Shown one piece after another: positions 19,629 to 28,191 of a stretch of DNA of 64,000 bases (position 1 is the stretch's first letter; each line of letters begins with the position of its first letter). Origin of the DNA: Microcystis wesenbergii NRERC-220 (lineage in GTDB: Bacteria; Cyanobacteriota; Cyanobacteriia; Cyanobacteriales; Microcystaceae). The position numbers were made by a program, and so were the translations under genes. The stretch lies in the NCBI RefSeq assembly GCF_032027425.1, contig NZ_JAVSJA010000001.1, positions 4,538,001 to 4,602,000 on the forward strand. The letters are read 5' to 3'. The notes under the pieces were generated by a model. The model had not been told where the DNA came from. It saw only the letters and a list, made by a program, of their open reading frames with translations, and did not search any database.

Positions 19629-19992
19629 AATTAACGAAAAGGAGGAGAATACAATAAACCCCCCTTTGTCCAAAGATTATTTAAACCTCGATCGAGTTGC
19701 AGGGGTTTACCGATTTCCCGATCATAAATTTCACCGTAATTACCCACCTGTTTTAAGACTCTTTGGGCAAAATCATTGGGTAAACCCATATCTTTGCCTA
19801 ACTTCTCATCGATACCCAAAAAGCGCCGAATACTGGGGTCTTTGCTATCGGCAAAAGTGGCAATATTTTGGGAGTTAATCCCAAATTCTTCCCCTTGAAT
19901 TAAACTAAAAACGATCGAGCGGACGGCATTGGACTAAGCGGGATCACCATCGGCCACGGCCGGGGCCAAGGGTTCCTTTGATATTACCACTT
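19349..19992. repeat. Left copy of 644-bp direct repeat flanking the island
   Basis: Matches 25196-25839 base for base apart from scattered substitutions (roughly 17 seen by eye) and no gaps. It covers the end of the lipid kinase, the short convergent spacer, and the end of the amino-acid-binding lipoprotein gene. At 19993 the sequence switches to the epimerase coding region. Confidence 0.9.
19631..19992 (-). pseudogene. 3' fragment of the amino-acid-binding lipoprotein gene
   Basis: Duplicate of the end of the gene at 25478-26551 (GIDEKLGKDMGLPNDFAQRV to the stop). In this copy the codon for Trp in DPPWSN has become TAG (GAT CCC GCT TAG) near 19933-19935, and the 5' two thirds of the gene are absent. 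Non-functional leftover of the duplication. Confidence 0.85.
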
Positions 19993-20466
19993 AGTTTCCC
20001 ACTGATAGGGAATAATATTAGTATCATAAGGTAAGCGATCTTCATCGGGTGCGTCTGCCTGAAAAGCGACCGAGTTTAGATGCAGTGCAAAAGCTTCCCG
20101 CTCGCCAATTGTCTGAAAACCATGCCAAATACCGGGAGGAATTTGTACCAGTTTAGGAGCCAATTCGCCTAAAAATATTGTGTTAATTTTGCCTCTGGTG
20201 GGTGAGGTTTCCCGGTCATCGTAAAGGACAAGTTTCAACAGTCCTACCATGACGGCAATTTGATCAATTTGCGTTGTGTGTCTGTACCAAGCTTTAACAA
20301 TACCGGGCAAAGTTGAAGTAATATAAACTTGTCCAAAGCCGGGGAAAATCTTATCGTCAGCCCGTTGAATTTCCATGAGTCGTCCTTTTTCATTTGGCAA
20401 TAACTTGAGAGGGCAAACTTCTACACCTTCTATCCATTGCTCATTAGATTGTGTTAACTTTGTCAT
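19984..20466 (-). CDS. dTDP-4-dehydrorhamnose 3,5-epimerase-like cupin
   Basis: A 160-aa RmlC-like sugar epimerase fold, judged from EIQRADDKIFPGFGQVYITS, KAWYRHTTQIDQIAVMVG (His of the cupin), LYDDRETSPTRG and IPPGIWHGFQT. It probably acts on a nucleotide-activated sugar for surface polysaccharide. The ATG at 20466 (MTKLTQSNEQ) is preferred to 20487. The last codons (Trp, stop) come from the flanking 644-bp repeat, so the natural C-terminus may be slightly altered. It is divergent from the aldolase-like gene with a short shared promoter. Confidence 0.75.
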   Translation of the reverse strand: MTKLTQSNEQWIEGVEVCPLKLLPNEKGRLMEIQRADDKIFPGFGQVYITSTLPGIVKAWYRHTTQIDQIAVMVGLLKLVLYDDRETSPTRGKINTIFLGELAPKLVQIPPGIWHGFQTIGEREAFALHLNSVAFQADAPDEDRLPYDTNIIPYQWETKW

Positions 20467-20498
20467 AGCTAAAGACTTAAGAATCATTGATCACTATA

Positions 20499-21310
20499 AT
20501 GAACCCCATAACGAGCCACTATACTACAGATATTGACCATTTGCGTTTATTTCTATTTACCACAGATGCTTTATTAGCTAAACAAGCCGAGCAAGTAGGG
20601 ATTGATAGTATCATTGTAGACTGGGAACGGATTGGTAAACGAGAGCGACAGATTAGCTATTCAACCCAAATCAACGCCGATACACCAGAAGATGTGGTTG
20701 CTCTAGCTGAAGTTATCTCCATCCCAATTACAGTAAGAATTAATCCCTTAGATAACAATACTTCTGACGAGATAGAAACTGCCCTAGATTCTGGAGCTAA
20801 GATTATTATGCTACCGATGGCAAAAGTTCCCAGTGAGGTAGATAAATTTATTTCTCTAGTCAATGGAAGAGCTAAAACCCTAGTCCAAATTGAGACTCAC
20901 ACATTAGTAGAACATTGCCATGAGCTTAGAGATCTAGGTTGGGACTATAGTTATATTGGACTGAATGATTTAATGATTTCACGCCAAAAAACTCTATTTG
21001 GGATTTACTGGCAGATGGTACAGTTGAACAAATTTTTCAAATTTTAAACAATCGTATCGTTGGATTCGGTGGAGTAACGAGAATTAGTGGCGGCAACCCT
21101 ATACCCTTCCTCGAACTTCTGCATGAGATGGCGCGGCTCAATTGCGGTTTAAGTGTTTTGAGGCGTACTTTTAAAAACGAAATGAGTGGCCGGAATCTTC
21201 AGGCGGAGATCCAAGCGATTCGAGCTGCTTGGGTAGCGGCGCGTCTTCGCAGTCGGGAAGCAGTTTTAGCAGATCATCTCACATTTTTAAAGCGACTGGG
21301 AGCAAATTAG
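20499..21310 (+). pseudogene. HpcH/HpaI aldolase/citrate-lyase-like gene, frameshifted
   Basis: Starts MNPITSHYTTDIDHLRLFLF; contains DSIIVDWERIGKRER, ITVRINPL, GAKIIMLPMAKVP, LVQIETHTLVEHC and DYSYIGLNDLMISRQKT, all consistent with the HpcH/HpaI TIM-barrel family (Glu and Asp metal ligands present). Near 20990 the frame is lost. The next frame continues WDLLADGTVEQIFQIL and GFGGVTRISGGNPIPFLELLHEMARL to a stop at 21310, giving a plausible 270-aa protein. One missing or extra base near 20985-21000 explains it; sequencing error cannot be excluded. Confidence 0.7.
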
Positions 21311-21314
21311 AATT

Positions 21315-22451
21315 ATGATATGGCTTATAGATCAAAACGCTAAGGCTATAGACGTAGCTGTTATTATCCCTTTATTCAACGGCTCTCAATGGATTCGACA
21401 AACACTCGAGTCAGTATTTTCCCAGTCTCAACCACCGAGAGAAATAGTAGTGGTTGACGATGGTTCTGAGGACGAATCCCTAGAGATTGTCAAGTCTTTT
21501 TCAGGTATCACTTTATTACGAAATCCTGACAAGGGTTCTCATTGCGCCCGCAATTTTGGATTCAAACATACCAATGCGCCTCTAGTAGCATTTCTCGATC
21601 AGGATGACATCTGGCATCGAGATCACCTGCGCCTTATGAGTACGATCCTAGAGCAATTTCCCCAATCTGCTGCTTGTGTAGCCAATTGCGCCCATTTTTA
21701 TGAAAATAGCCTAAATTTTCCCTCTCCAGTCCTTAATTCTCAGTTTTTTGCTCCTTGGGACTTTTTCCCTACCAATTCTGTCGCCACTCCCTCAGCCATT
21801 GTGATTCGACGCGAAGCACTCGATTCCATCAATGGCTGGCCAACACAGTTTACGGGAACTGCTGTAGATTACTATACTTGGTTAAGGTTAAGTGTTAATC
21901 AATCTCTGATAAGAAACCATTGTATTACGGTTGGATATCGTCGCCATAATAATTCTCAGGGGACGAAGTTAAGATTACAAAACCTTGAAAAATTAATAGA
22001 TAATCACATAAACACTTTAGCAGATGCTCTTCGTTATCGGGTTTCTGTCTATCCCCAAGATGCTGTATTACTGGAAAATAGATTGAAATCATTAACTAAT
22101 ATCTCGGATATTATCACAGCCACTATCACTGCTGATCAATCACTGCTGGTGAAAGGTGCTATTTCCTTTGAAGAAAGTCTAGCTAATGAGTCAACTGCTT
22201 TTATTAGCTCAATGTGTAACTTGCTGTTATGGTTTTTATATCCTTACTTAGACCCTCAAGAATTTACTTTGAAAATCATCCTCAAACATTGGCCAAATAA
22301 GGCAGCCAAAACCCGCCAAGGATTGAGAGAGCGAATTGCTTTAAGCAGAATCCTTCCGAGACATCTATTAGCACATCCATTTGACCTAAGTTTATGGGCT
22401 TTATTAGTAGAGTTTGCACCTTTGATAAGCAATAAGCTTATGCCCCGATAA
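21315..22451 (+). CDS. Family 2 glycosyltransferase
   Basis: A 378-aa GT-A-fold enzyme: VAVIIPLFNGSQWIRQTLES (residues 14-33), VVDDGSEDESLEIV, then the DxD-type metal site LVAFLDQDDIWHRDH. No membrane anchor is obvious; the C-terminus has a few hydrophobic patches. It is in a run of same-strand glycan genes inside the repeat-flanked island. Acceptor and donor unknown. Starts 5 nt after the aldolase-like frame. Confidence 0.88.
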   Translation: MIWLIDQNAKAIDVAVIIPLFNGSQWIRQTLESVFSQSQPPREIVVVDDGSEDESLEIVKSFSGITLLRNPDKGSHCARNFGFKHTNAPLVAFLDQDDIWHRDHLRLMSTILEQFPQSAACVANCAHFYENSLNFPSPVLNSQFFAPWDFFPTNSVATPSAIVIRREALDSINGWPTQFTGTAVDYYTWLRLSVNQSLIRNHCITVGYRRHNNSQGTKLRLQNLEKLIDNHINTLADALRYRVSVYPQDAVLLENRLKSLTNISDIITATITADQSLLVKGAISFEESLANESTAFISSMCNLLLWFLYPYLDPQEFTLKIILKHWPNKAAKTRQGLRERIALSRILPRHLLAHPFDLSLWALLVEFAPLISNKLMPR

Positions 22452-22457
22452 ATTACT

Positions 22458-23123
22458 ATGACAAATTATATAATCATTAATTCAATCAACAATATGGCTA
22501 CTAATACCCTCATTAAAAATCGATTGAAAAACTTACAACACTTCGCCCCAAATATTGTAGGTGAATTTATATATTTATGGAGAGATAGACAATATGATCC
22601 CCCTAAAGAGCAAAGAGAAATTTTGAAGAAATTAGCAACTGATTCCACTGAACATCTTAATAAACGCTCTTTATATAGTCATTTATTAGGAACTTATAGA
22701 ATCTTGAAAAAATGGAACTCATCTGAAGATATTTGTCTAGCTGGTCTTTATCACAGCATCTATGGAACTTATAGCTATAGAAAAAGTTTGGTTAATCTAG
22801 AACAAAGAGGTATAATTAAGGCTGCTATTGGTTCTGATGCTGAAAAATTAGTTTACTATTATTGTCTTGAAGATAGAAAACATTTCCTCTCTAATTTTGA
22901 GCAAGTTAATGAATTTAAACTGATAAATTATCGTGATAACAAGGAAATAATTTTAACTCAAACAGAGCTTAGTGCTTTAATAACTATTCGTTTAGCAGAT
23001 CACTTAGAACAATTACCTTATACCCGTGATTATCGTCATCAAGAATTTTATCTTAAAGCTAAACCTTTCCTGACTCAAAAAGCTTATGCTGATTTTCTGA
23101 TGGCTCATAGGAGAAAAATTTAA
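22458..23123 (+). CDS. DUF6817-like HD-type protein
   Basis: A 221-aa (or 209-aa from the Met at 22494) protein. NKRSLYSHLLGTYRILKKW, ICLAGLYHSIYGTYSYRK and IRLADHLEQLP give a pattern of His/Asp residues recalling HD-domain phosphohydrolases (H..H..D). Similar DUF6817 proteins are found beside glycosyltransferases. 6 nt follow the upstream glycosyltransferase, so it is probably in the same operon. The substrate is unknown; catalytic activity is an inference. Confidence 0.7.
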   Translation: MTNYIIINSINNMATNTLIKNRLKNLQHFAPNIVGEFIYLWRDRQYDPPKEQREILKKLATDSTEHLNKRSLYSHLLGTYRILKKWNSSEDICLAGLYHSIYGTYSYRKSLVNLEQRGIIKAAIGSDAEKLVYYYCLEDRKHFLSNFEQVNEFKLINYRDNKEIILTQTELSALITIRLADHLEQLPYTRDYRHQEFYLKAKPFLTQKAYADFLMAHRRKI

Positions 23124-23138
23124 TTATAGTTAATAAAG

Positions 23139-24077
23139 ATGAAATTTAGTATTGTTATTACAACCTGCAATCGTTTATCGTTGCTTAAAAGAGCAATCGC
23201 TTCGTCCCTAAATCAATCTATTCCCTGTGAAGTCATTGTGGTTGATGATTGTTCCTCTGATGGTACAGCAGAATATATTCAAAGCCTGGGGGAAGATATT
23301 ATCTTCTATCGTAATCTCAAGAATATGAGGCAATCCTTTTCGGTAAATGTAGGGGTTAAAGCTGCTCAAGGAGATTGGATTAAACTACTCGATGATGATG
23401 ACTATCTTGCTCCTAATTGTATAGAGGAAATAATGAAAAATACTGCTCAGTATCCCGAAGCTGTCATTTGTTCCTGTCAGGCTACACAGGTGGATATTAA
23501 AGGAGTAGAAATCTGTCAAACTCCAAAAATAGGACTTGAACAGGCTTTCTATATCGCTCAAGCAGATATACACTATGGTATGCTCCTAGAAGAAGTTCCC
23601 TTCGGAACAACTAGCCAAGTTGCTTTTCTCAGAGATGCTTTTCTTAACTCAGGGGGTTGGGATTCAAGTTTAGATGACTGTTACAATGACATTGATTGCT
23701 GGCTTCGCATTGCTCGGTTTGGGGATGCTGTGTTTGTTAACTCCTGTTTAGTGTATCGAGTAGTTTGGTCAGGTAGTTATAATCAAAAGTCTTCATTGTT
23801 AAAGCGACTCAACACTAACATTTTTATCAAAGAGAAAATATATAACTTAGTTAATCCAAAATATCAGTCTGTTCTGCCACCACTCTCATATATATGTAAT
23901 TATGTTAAACTACATTGGTTATTAGTGGCCTTAAAACAAAAACATTTTGTTTTCGCCATCAGAATCTCTTTTCCTGCCGTATTATCTATGAGGTCTTGGA
24001 ATATTTTAGTTAAGGCAATGAGATCCCGTAATAATCCCCCTTCCAGAAAAAGCGTAATTTTAAAAACTACAAAGTGA
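23139..24077 (+). CDS. Family 2 glycosyltransferase
   Basis: A 312-aa GT-A glycosyltransferase: KFSIVITTCNRLSLLKRAI, VIVVDDCSSDGTAEYI, and DxD site IKLLDDDDYLAPNC; a Trp/Tyr-rich acceptor region DDCYNDIDCWLRIARFG follows. Third in the same-strand set of glycan genes. Probably extends a surface polysaccharide or O-chain. The gene ends at TGA immediately before an HsdS remnant in the same frame. Confidence 0.88.
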   Translation: MKFSIVITTCNRLSLLKRAIASSLNQSIPCEVIVVDDCSSDGTAEYIQSLGEDIIFYRNLKNMRQSFSVNVGVKAAQGDWIKLLDDDDYLAPNCIEEIMKNTAQYPEAVICSCQATQVDIKGVEICQTPKIGLEQAFYIAQADIHYGMLLEEVPFGTTSQVAFLRDAFLNSGGWDSSLDDCYNDIDCWLRIARFGDAVFVNSCLVYRVVWSGSYNQKSSLLKRLNTNIFIKEKIYNLVNPKYQSVLPPLSYICNYVKLHWLLVALKQKHFVFAIRISFPAVLSMRSWNILVKAMRSRNNPPSRKSVILKTTK

Positions 24078-24190
24078 AGTGACGCAATCCTTCCCAGTAT
24101 CCTTGATCAAGCTTTCAAAGGAGAATTATTATATCGTTCCCAGGTTCTACAGGGGAACTCTCTCTTCAGATTCTATAGCAAAGAGCGGGA
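24078..24190 (+). pseudogene. HsdS (type I restriction specificity subunit) C-terminal remnant
   Basis: Directly after the glycosyltransferase stop the same frame reads DAILPSILDQAFKGELL, the conserved C-terminal helix of HsdS proteins (..LL.SIL..AFKGEL). About 18 further codons follow up to a stop at the IS630 left end. The rest of the gene is absent here. A small but recognisable remnant suggesting an older restriction-modification locus at this site. Confidence 0.55.
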
Positions 24191-25108
24191 TAGTTAGGAC
24201 ATAATAGAGAAAAAGAAATGAGGAGAAGCTTTCATGGCAGCACCCTATAGTGATGATTTAAGACAGAAAGCAGTGAGTGCCGTAGAGCGAGGGGAGAAAA
24301 AAAGCCATGTCTGTCGCACCCTCAATATTAGTCGTAATACATTAGACATCTGGCTGAAACGGAAGAAACAAACTGGGACGGTGGCCGCTAAAACTAACTA
24401 TCGTCGAGGGCCGAAGCCCAAAATTGACGATTTAGAAGCCTTTCAAAAGTTGGCCGAACAATATGGGCATTTGACCCAAGAAAAAATGGCGCAAAAATGG
24501 GCTAACCCAGTCAGTAGGATGAGAATTGGTCAAGCGCTCAAAAGAATTGGATTTACTAGAAAAAAAAAACTTATGGCTACAGAGAAAGAGATGAAGAAGC
24601 CCGAAAAGAGTTTCTCCAAAAAATCAGAGGTTATGCCCCGGAAAGATTTGTCTATATTGATGAAGCTGGAATAGATAACACCATCGATTATCCTTATGGA
24701 TATTGTCACAAATCAGAAAGATTTGAGGCTTTAAAGTTAGGTCACTGTAGCGAACGAGTTAGTGTGATCAGCGGTTGGTGGCGTGGTTCCACGATCACGC
24801 CAATGGTGTTTGAGGGGTACTGTAATACAGAGTTGGTGTGTGAGTGGATAGAACAATTGCTATTACCCGAACTACTACCCGGTCAAATTATCATCATTGA
24901 TAACGCCAGTTTTCATCCCAAAGAGAGAATCAAAAAATTGTTAGCTAAAGCGGGATGTGAAGTGCTATTTTTACCCGCCTATTCTCCAGACCTCAACAAA
25001 ATTGAAAAGTTCTGGGCTAGATTGAAAAACTATGTTAGTCAGATTATCAATGATAGTGAAAACCTTGTGGATGCTGTGAGTAAAGCCTTCAGGCATCTGT
25101 CCTAACTA
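24191..25108 (+). mobile_element. IS630-family insertion sequence
   Basis: 918 bp bounded by TAGTTAGGACA (24191-24201) and its exact complement TGTCCTAACTA (25098-25108); the outer TA at both ends fits the TA target duplication of IS630/Tc1 elements. It contains one transposase that needs a -1 frameshift. The transposase stop codon lies in the right terminal repeat. Confidence 0.85.
24234..25105 (+). CDS. IS630 transposase, two frames joined by probable -1 frameshift
   Basis: Frame A (24234-24674): MAAPYSDDLRQKAVSAVERG, HTH of IS630 (SRNTLDIWLKRKK), up to KRIGFTRKKK. A run of nine A (24561-24569) then allows a -1 slip into frame B: TYGYRERDEEARKEFLQKI, FVYIDEAGIDN (first catalytic Asp), IIIIDNASFHPKE (second) and LFLPAYSPDLNKIEKFWARL (Glu). 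Without the slip frame A ends after about 35 foreign codons. Programmed -1 frameshifting at A-runs is known in this IS group, so the element may be active. Confidence 0.8.
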
Positions 25109-25140
25109 ACTCGTTCTATGCCATACCTGAATACTACTTT

Positions 25141-25180
25141 AAGGCAGAGCCTTCGATATTGTGTTCCAAGGCTCTGCCTT
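25141..25180. repeat. Small inverted repeat AAGGCAGAGCC
   Basis: AAGGCAGAGCC (25141-25151) and its exact complement (25170-25180), 11-bp stem, 18-nt loop, between the IS630 right end and the right 644-bp repeat. Probably a small interspersed hairpin. Confidence 0.75.
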
Positions 25181-25195
25181 GCAACAAGGAACCTT

Positions 25196-25475
25196 CGCTC
25201 ATGATGCCCAAATCGACGATCAAAGATTAGATTTATATAGCCTAGAAATTGAACACTGGTGGCAAATTTTCCCGCTTTTATGGACATTACCGCGAGGACA
25301 ACAGGGTTTATTATCTTGGGTGAGAACTCTTAAGGGGAAAGAAATTCAAATTCAGACTCGTAAACCCCATAGTATTAACACCGATGGCGAAATTACTAGC
25401 ACTACTCCCGCCATGTTTCGAGTTATTCCAGCGGCCATAGGGGTCTATATTCCCCGTCAGGAAACACAATCTTAA
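25196..25475 (+). pseudogene. 3' fragment of the lipid kinase gene
   Basis: Matches codons for HDAQIDDQRLDLYSLEIEHW to the C-terminal PRQETQS of the kinase at 18741-19628, with small differences (PAAIGVY instead of PAVLGVY). No 5' part is present here. Leftover of the duplication. An open frame extending upstream into repeat sequence is fortuitous. Confidence 0.85.
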
Positions 25476-25839
25476 AACTAACGAAAAGGAGGAGAATATA
25501 ATAAACCCCCCTTTGTCCAAAGATTATTTAAACCTCGATCGAGTTGTAGGGGTTTACCGATTTCACGATCATAAATTTCACCGTAATTACCCACCTGTTT
25601 TAAGACTCTTTGGGCAAAATCATTGGGTAAACCCATATCTTCACCTAACTTCTCATCGATACCCAAAAAGCGCCGAATACTGGGGTCTTTGCTATCGGCA
25701 AAAGTGGCAATATTTTTCGAGTTAATCCCAAATTCTTCCCCTTGAATTAAACTAAAAACGATCGAGCGGACGGCATTCGACCAAGGGGGATCACCATCGG
25801 CCACGGCCGGGGCCAAGGGTTCCTTCGATATTACCACTT
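25196..25839. repeat. Right copy of 644-bp direct repeat flanking the island
   Basis: Same length and order as 19349-19992, without gaps. In this copy the lipoprotein gene is complete beyond the repeat, while in the left copy the kinase gene is complete, so the pre-insertion locus was kinase followed convergently by lipoprotein. Confidence 0.9.
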
Positions 25840-26551
25840 CTAATAATTGATGATCCTGCGGTCGGGGAAAAACCGAGCGCCGGGCCACCAATTGGGAGCG
25901 ATCGGAGGTGACAGCCTGACAGCGCCCCGCCTGATAAGCTGTATATAAAGCCTCCACATCATCGGAAACGATCGGTTTATAGCCTTGCACTGCCGCTTTT
26001 GCCATGGCATCGGCCAGATTTTGTTCTGTGGTGGTTCCCGATAGCACACAAATGGACTTTCCGCTTAAATCTTCTAATTTCTTAACATTGCTGGCTTTCG
26101 TGGCCATAATTCCCTGACCATCATAGAAAACCGGGGTGATAAACTCCATCCCCAGAGCGGTATCCCGGTTAATCGTCCAGGTGGTGTTGCGACTGAGAAT
26201 ATCCACTTCTCCCGTCTGTACGGCAGTAAATCTCTCTTGGGGGCTAAGTTTACGATATTCGACTTTGGAGGGATCATTAAAGAGAGCCGCCGCAATAGCT
26301 CGGCAAATTTGCACATCTAAGCCGGAATATTCGCCTTTTTCATTAACAAAGCTGAACCCCGGCACTTCTCCGTTAATGCCACAAATTAACTTACCGCGAT
26401 TTTTCACCGTTGGCAAGCGGCCAGCATCGGGACTACCTGCGGTGGTAGAACCAGAATTGGGTTGATTTTCCGTCCCACAGGCAGTAATTAGCAGTAAAAG
26501 CAGGGAAAATGCACAAAAACGCCACTTTAGCATAGATATTTCTTTAGTCAC
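25478..26551 (-). CDS. Polar amino-acid ABC transporter substrate-binding lipoprotein
   Basis: A 357-aa family 3 periplasmic binding protein. Lipoprotein signal with lipobox LLITAC (cleaved Cys near residue 25), a Ser/Gly-rich linker, then ICGINGEVPGFSFVNEKGEY, GLDVQICRAIAAALF, RNTTWTINRDTALGMEF and LCVLSGTTTEQN-type segments as in general L-amino-acid binding proteins (AapJ/BztA/NatF type). It probably delivers amino acids to a permease encoded elsewhere. 6 nt downstream of the DUF92 gene, same operon. Its end is duplicated at 19.6-20.0 kb. Confidence 0.9.
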   Translation of the reverse strand: MTKEISMLKWRFCAFSLLLLLITACGTENQPNSGSTTAGSPDAGRLPTVKNRGKLICGINGEVPGFSFVNEKGEYSGLDVQICRAIAAALFNDPSKVEYRKLSPQERFTAVQTGEVDILSRNTTWTINRDTALGMEFITPVFYDGQGIMATKASNVKKLEDLSGKSICVLSGTTTEQNLADAMAKAAVQGYKPIVSDDVEALYTAYQAGRCQAVTSDRSQLVARRSVFPRPQDHQLLEVVISKEPLAPAVADGDPPWSNAVRSIVFSLIQGEEFGINSKNIATFADSKDPSIRRFLGIDEKLGEDMGLPNDFAQRVLKQVGNYGEIYDREIGKPLQLDRGLNNLWTKGGLLYSPPFR

Positions 26552-26557
26552 TTAATT

Positions 26558-27298
26558 TTAGCTGAAAGACCAGAGCAAGCTTAACAGTATAGCCACGATC
26601 GCACCGATAACCGTATTGATCACATTGACCAATTCATTAGTTAACCACAGAAAGCGAGTTTGTAGAGTAGCACCGATGAGACTTTCGATATTGGTAGCGA
26701 TAAAGGCCGCAATTACGCACCATAACACACCAAGAAGATCGATCGCACCGATACCCCATGCTAACAGGGAAATAGCCGTGGCTGCCAGCAAACCGGCGAG
26801 CGTTCCCTCTAAACTAACAGCCCCTTCCGTTCCCCGGGGGACGGATTTAAAATTAGTGATTAGATAAGTAGTTTTACCGTAAGCTTTGCCCACCTCACTG
26901 GCAGTAGTATCGGCTAATTTAGTGCTAAAACTAGCCACATAAGCGAGTATTAACAGGTAATCCCAGGGAGAAGCGGCAAAAAGACTTAGGATAGCGCAAA
27001 TTGCCCCCGCTAAAGCGGAACCCCAGACATTTTCTGGACCGCGCACCCCCGATCTTTTTTCGGCAATTCCCTCCGCTTCCTTGCGCGCTAAACCGATGCG
27101 GGTGACGGTAGAACCGACGAGGAAATAGAATAAAACAATCAGATAACCGCGCCATCCCAAGCTTCCCCAGACAATTACCCCTAAAACCCAAGCATGGAGA
27201 TAACCCATCCGAGTTAAGAGCTTTTTTGGGGCAATTGCAGCGATTCCGAGGAGGACGGTATTGAGAAGAATAGCGACGAGCCAAGGATTAGTTAACAT
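26558..27298 (-). CDS. DUF92/TIGR00297 membrane protein, VTE6-like phytyl-phosphate kinase
   Basis: A 246-aa polytopic membrane protein with the DUF92 hallmarks: TASEVGKAYGKTTYLITNFK preceded by SFSTKLADT, and the motif VPRGTEGAVSLEGTLAGLLA. Plant VTE6 and its cyanobacterial homologue phosphorylate phytyl phosphate to phytyl diphosphate for tocopherol and chlorophyll recycling, so that role is likely by family. It is upstream of the amino-acid-binding lipoprotein gene in one operon, an association without obvious metabolic sense. Confidence 0.85.
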   Translation of the reverse strand: MLTNPWLVAILLNTVLLGIAAIAPKKLLTRMGYLHAWVLGVIVWGSLGWRGYLIVLFYFLVGSTVTRIGLARKEAEGIAEKRSGVRGPENVWGSALAGAICAILSLFAASPWDYLLILAYVASFSTKLADTTASEVGKAYGKTTYLITNFKSVPRGTEGAVSLEGTLAGLLAATAISLLAWGIGAIDLLGVLWCVIAAFIATNIESLIGATLQTRFLWLTNELVNVINTVIGAIVAILLSLLWSFS

Positions 27299-27342
27299 AG
27301 TATCTGGGCAAGTTTACATCCCCCATTGTATCGATCGAGTTC

Positions 27343-28047
27343 ATGAAAACTAATCAACCTTATCAACCTCTTTTACTGCGAATTCTGCACGGATTCACGG
27401 GAATTGCCCTCATTGCCGCCATGGTTACGGCCTATTGGACCTATGATACTTTTGACGGTCGTTGGTTAAAACTGCCTTTACCAGAATATCGAGAAATTGA
27501 AAGTATTCATGGCACTTTTGGCCTCTATACTCTGATTATCTTTCCCGTTTTTGCTATCTATGCTTTTCGTCGGGGCAACAAAAGATTAATTCAAAGTGAT
27601 TCTCTTAACAAATTAACCCAATTTGGTAAGCCGATTTGGTGGTATAGTCTCCATCGTTTAGTTAATACTTTGACTCTTTTTGCCCTAACTTTTGCTTTGT
27701 ATAGTGGGCGGATGATGGATTCCGAATGGCTACCGGAAGGGGAATTAAATCACTTTTGGTATTATGCTCATTTGCTCAGTTGGTTAATTATGGCGGTAGT
27801 TCTGATCCTGCACCTACTCATGACTGCTAAAGTGGGAGGGATTCCCCTATTATTATCTATTCTTAAATGGCGTTTTCGTGAACAAGATAATCCGAAATTA
27901 TGGTTATCTCAATTACGTCAATGGCGGTTAAATTTGCGTCTAGCTAATACTTTGCAGTGGCTACAATCTCTTAACTTATATAAAGTCCTAGAAATTGTTG
28001 TCTTATTGGCTATTATAGCGGCTTGGATTGTTCCCAAGTTTGACTAG
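27343..28047 (+). CDS. Cytochrome b561/b6-like membrane protein
   Basis: A 234-aa membrane protein with about four to five helices and several His residues in membrane segments (LLRILHGFTGIALIA, IHGTFGLYTLIIFPVF, WYSLHRLVNTLTLFALTF, YYAHLLSWLIMAVVLILHLL), positioned as bis-heme ligands of a cytochrome b561-type domain. Probably transmembrane electron transfer; the partner is unknown. Divergent from the DUF92 gene with 44 nt between starts, so a shared regulatory region. Confidence 0.8.
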   Translation: MKTNQPYQPLLLRILHGFTGIALIAAMVTAYWTYDTFDGRWLKLPLPEYREIESIHGTFGLYTLIIFPVFAIYAFRRGNKRLIQSDSLNKLTQFGKPIWWYSLHRLVNTLTLFALTFALYSGRMMDSEWLPEGELNHFWYYAHLLSWLIMAVVLILHLLMTAKVGGIPLLLSILKWRFREQDNPKLWLSQLRQWRLNLRLANTLQWLQSLNLYKVLEIVVLLAIIAAWIVPKFD

Positions 28048-28072
28048 ATCTAAGGGAGCAACTAAGCTGCCC

Positions 28073-28191
28073 GCGCATTTAAATTGCTTGTTGAGACGAG
28101 GCAAGAGGCAAGAGGCAAGAGGCAACAGTAAAGGGATTGGGGGAGATTCGGCTAATCTTAAGAATAAGCGCTTTAAATGCGTCTTAGCTTA
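28073..28191. mobile_element. MITE-like element, ~119 bp, overlapping the ferredoxin stop
   Basis: Imperfect terminal repeats TAAGCTGCCCGCGCATTTAAA (28073) and TTTAAATGCGTCTTAGCTTA (28172-28191) pair over most of about 20 bp. The interior carries gaggcaa tandem units. The right terminus supplies the stop codon (28189-28191, minus strand) of the ferredoxin gene. Confidence 0.6.
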
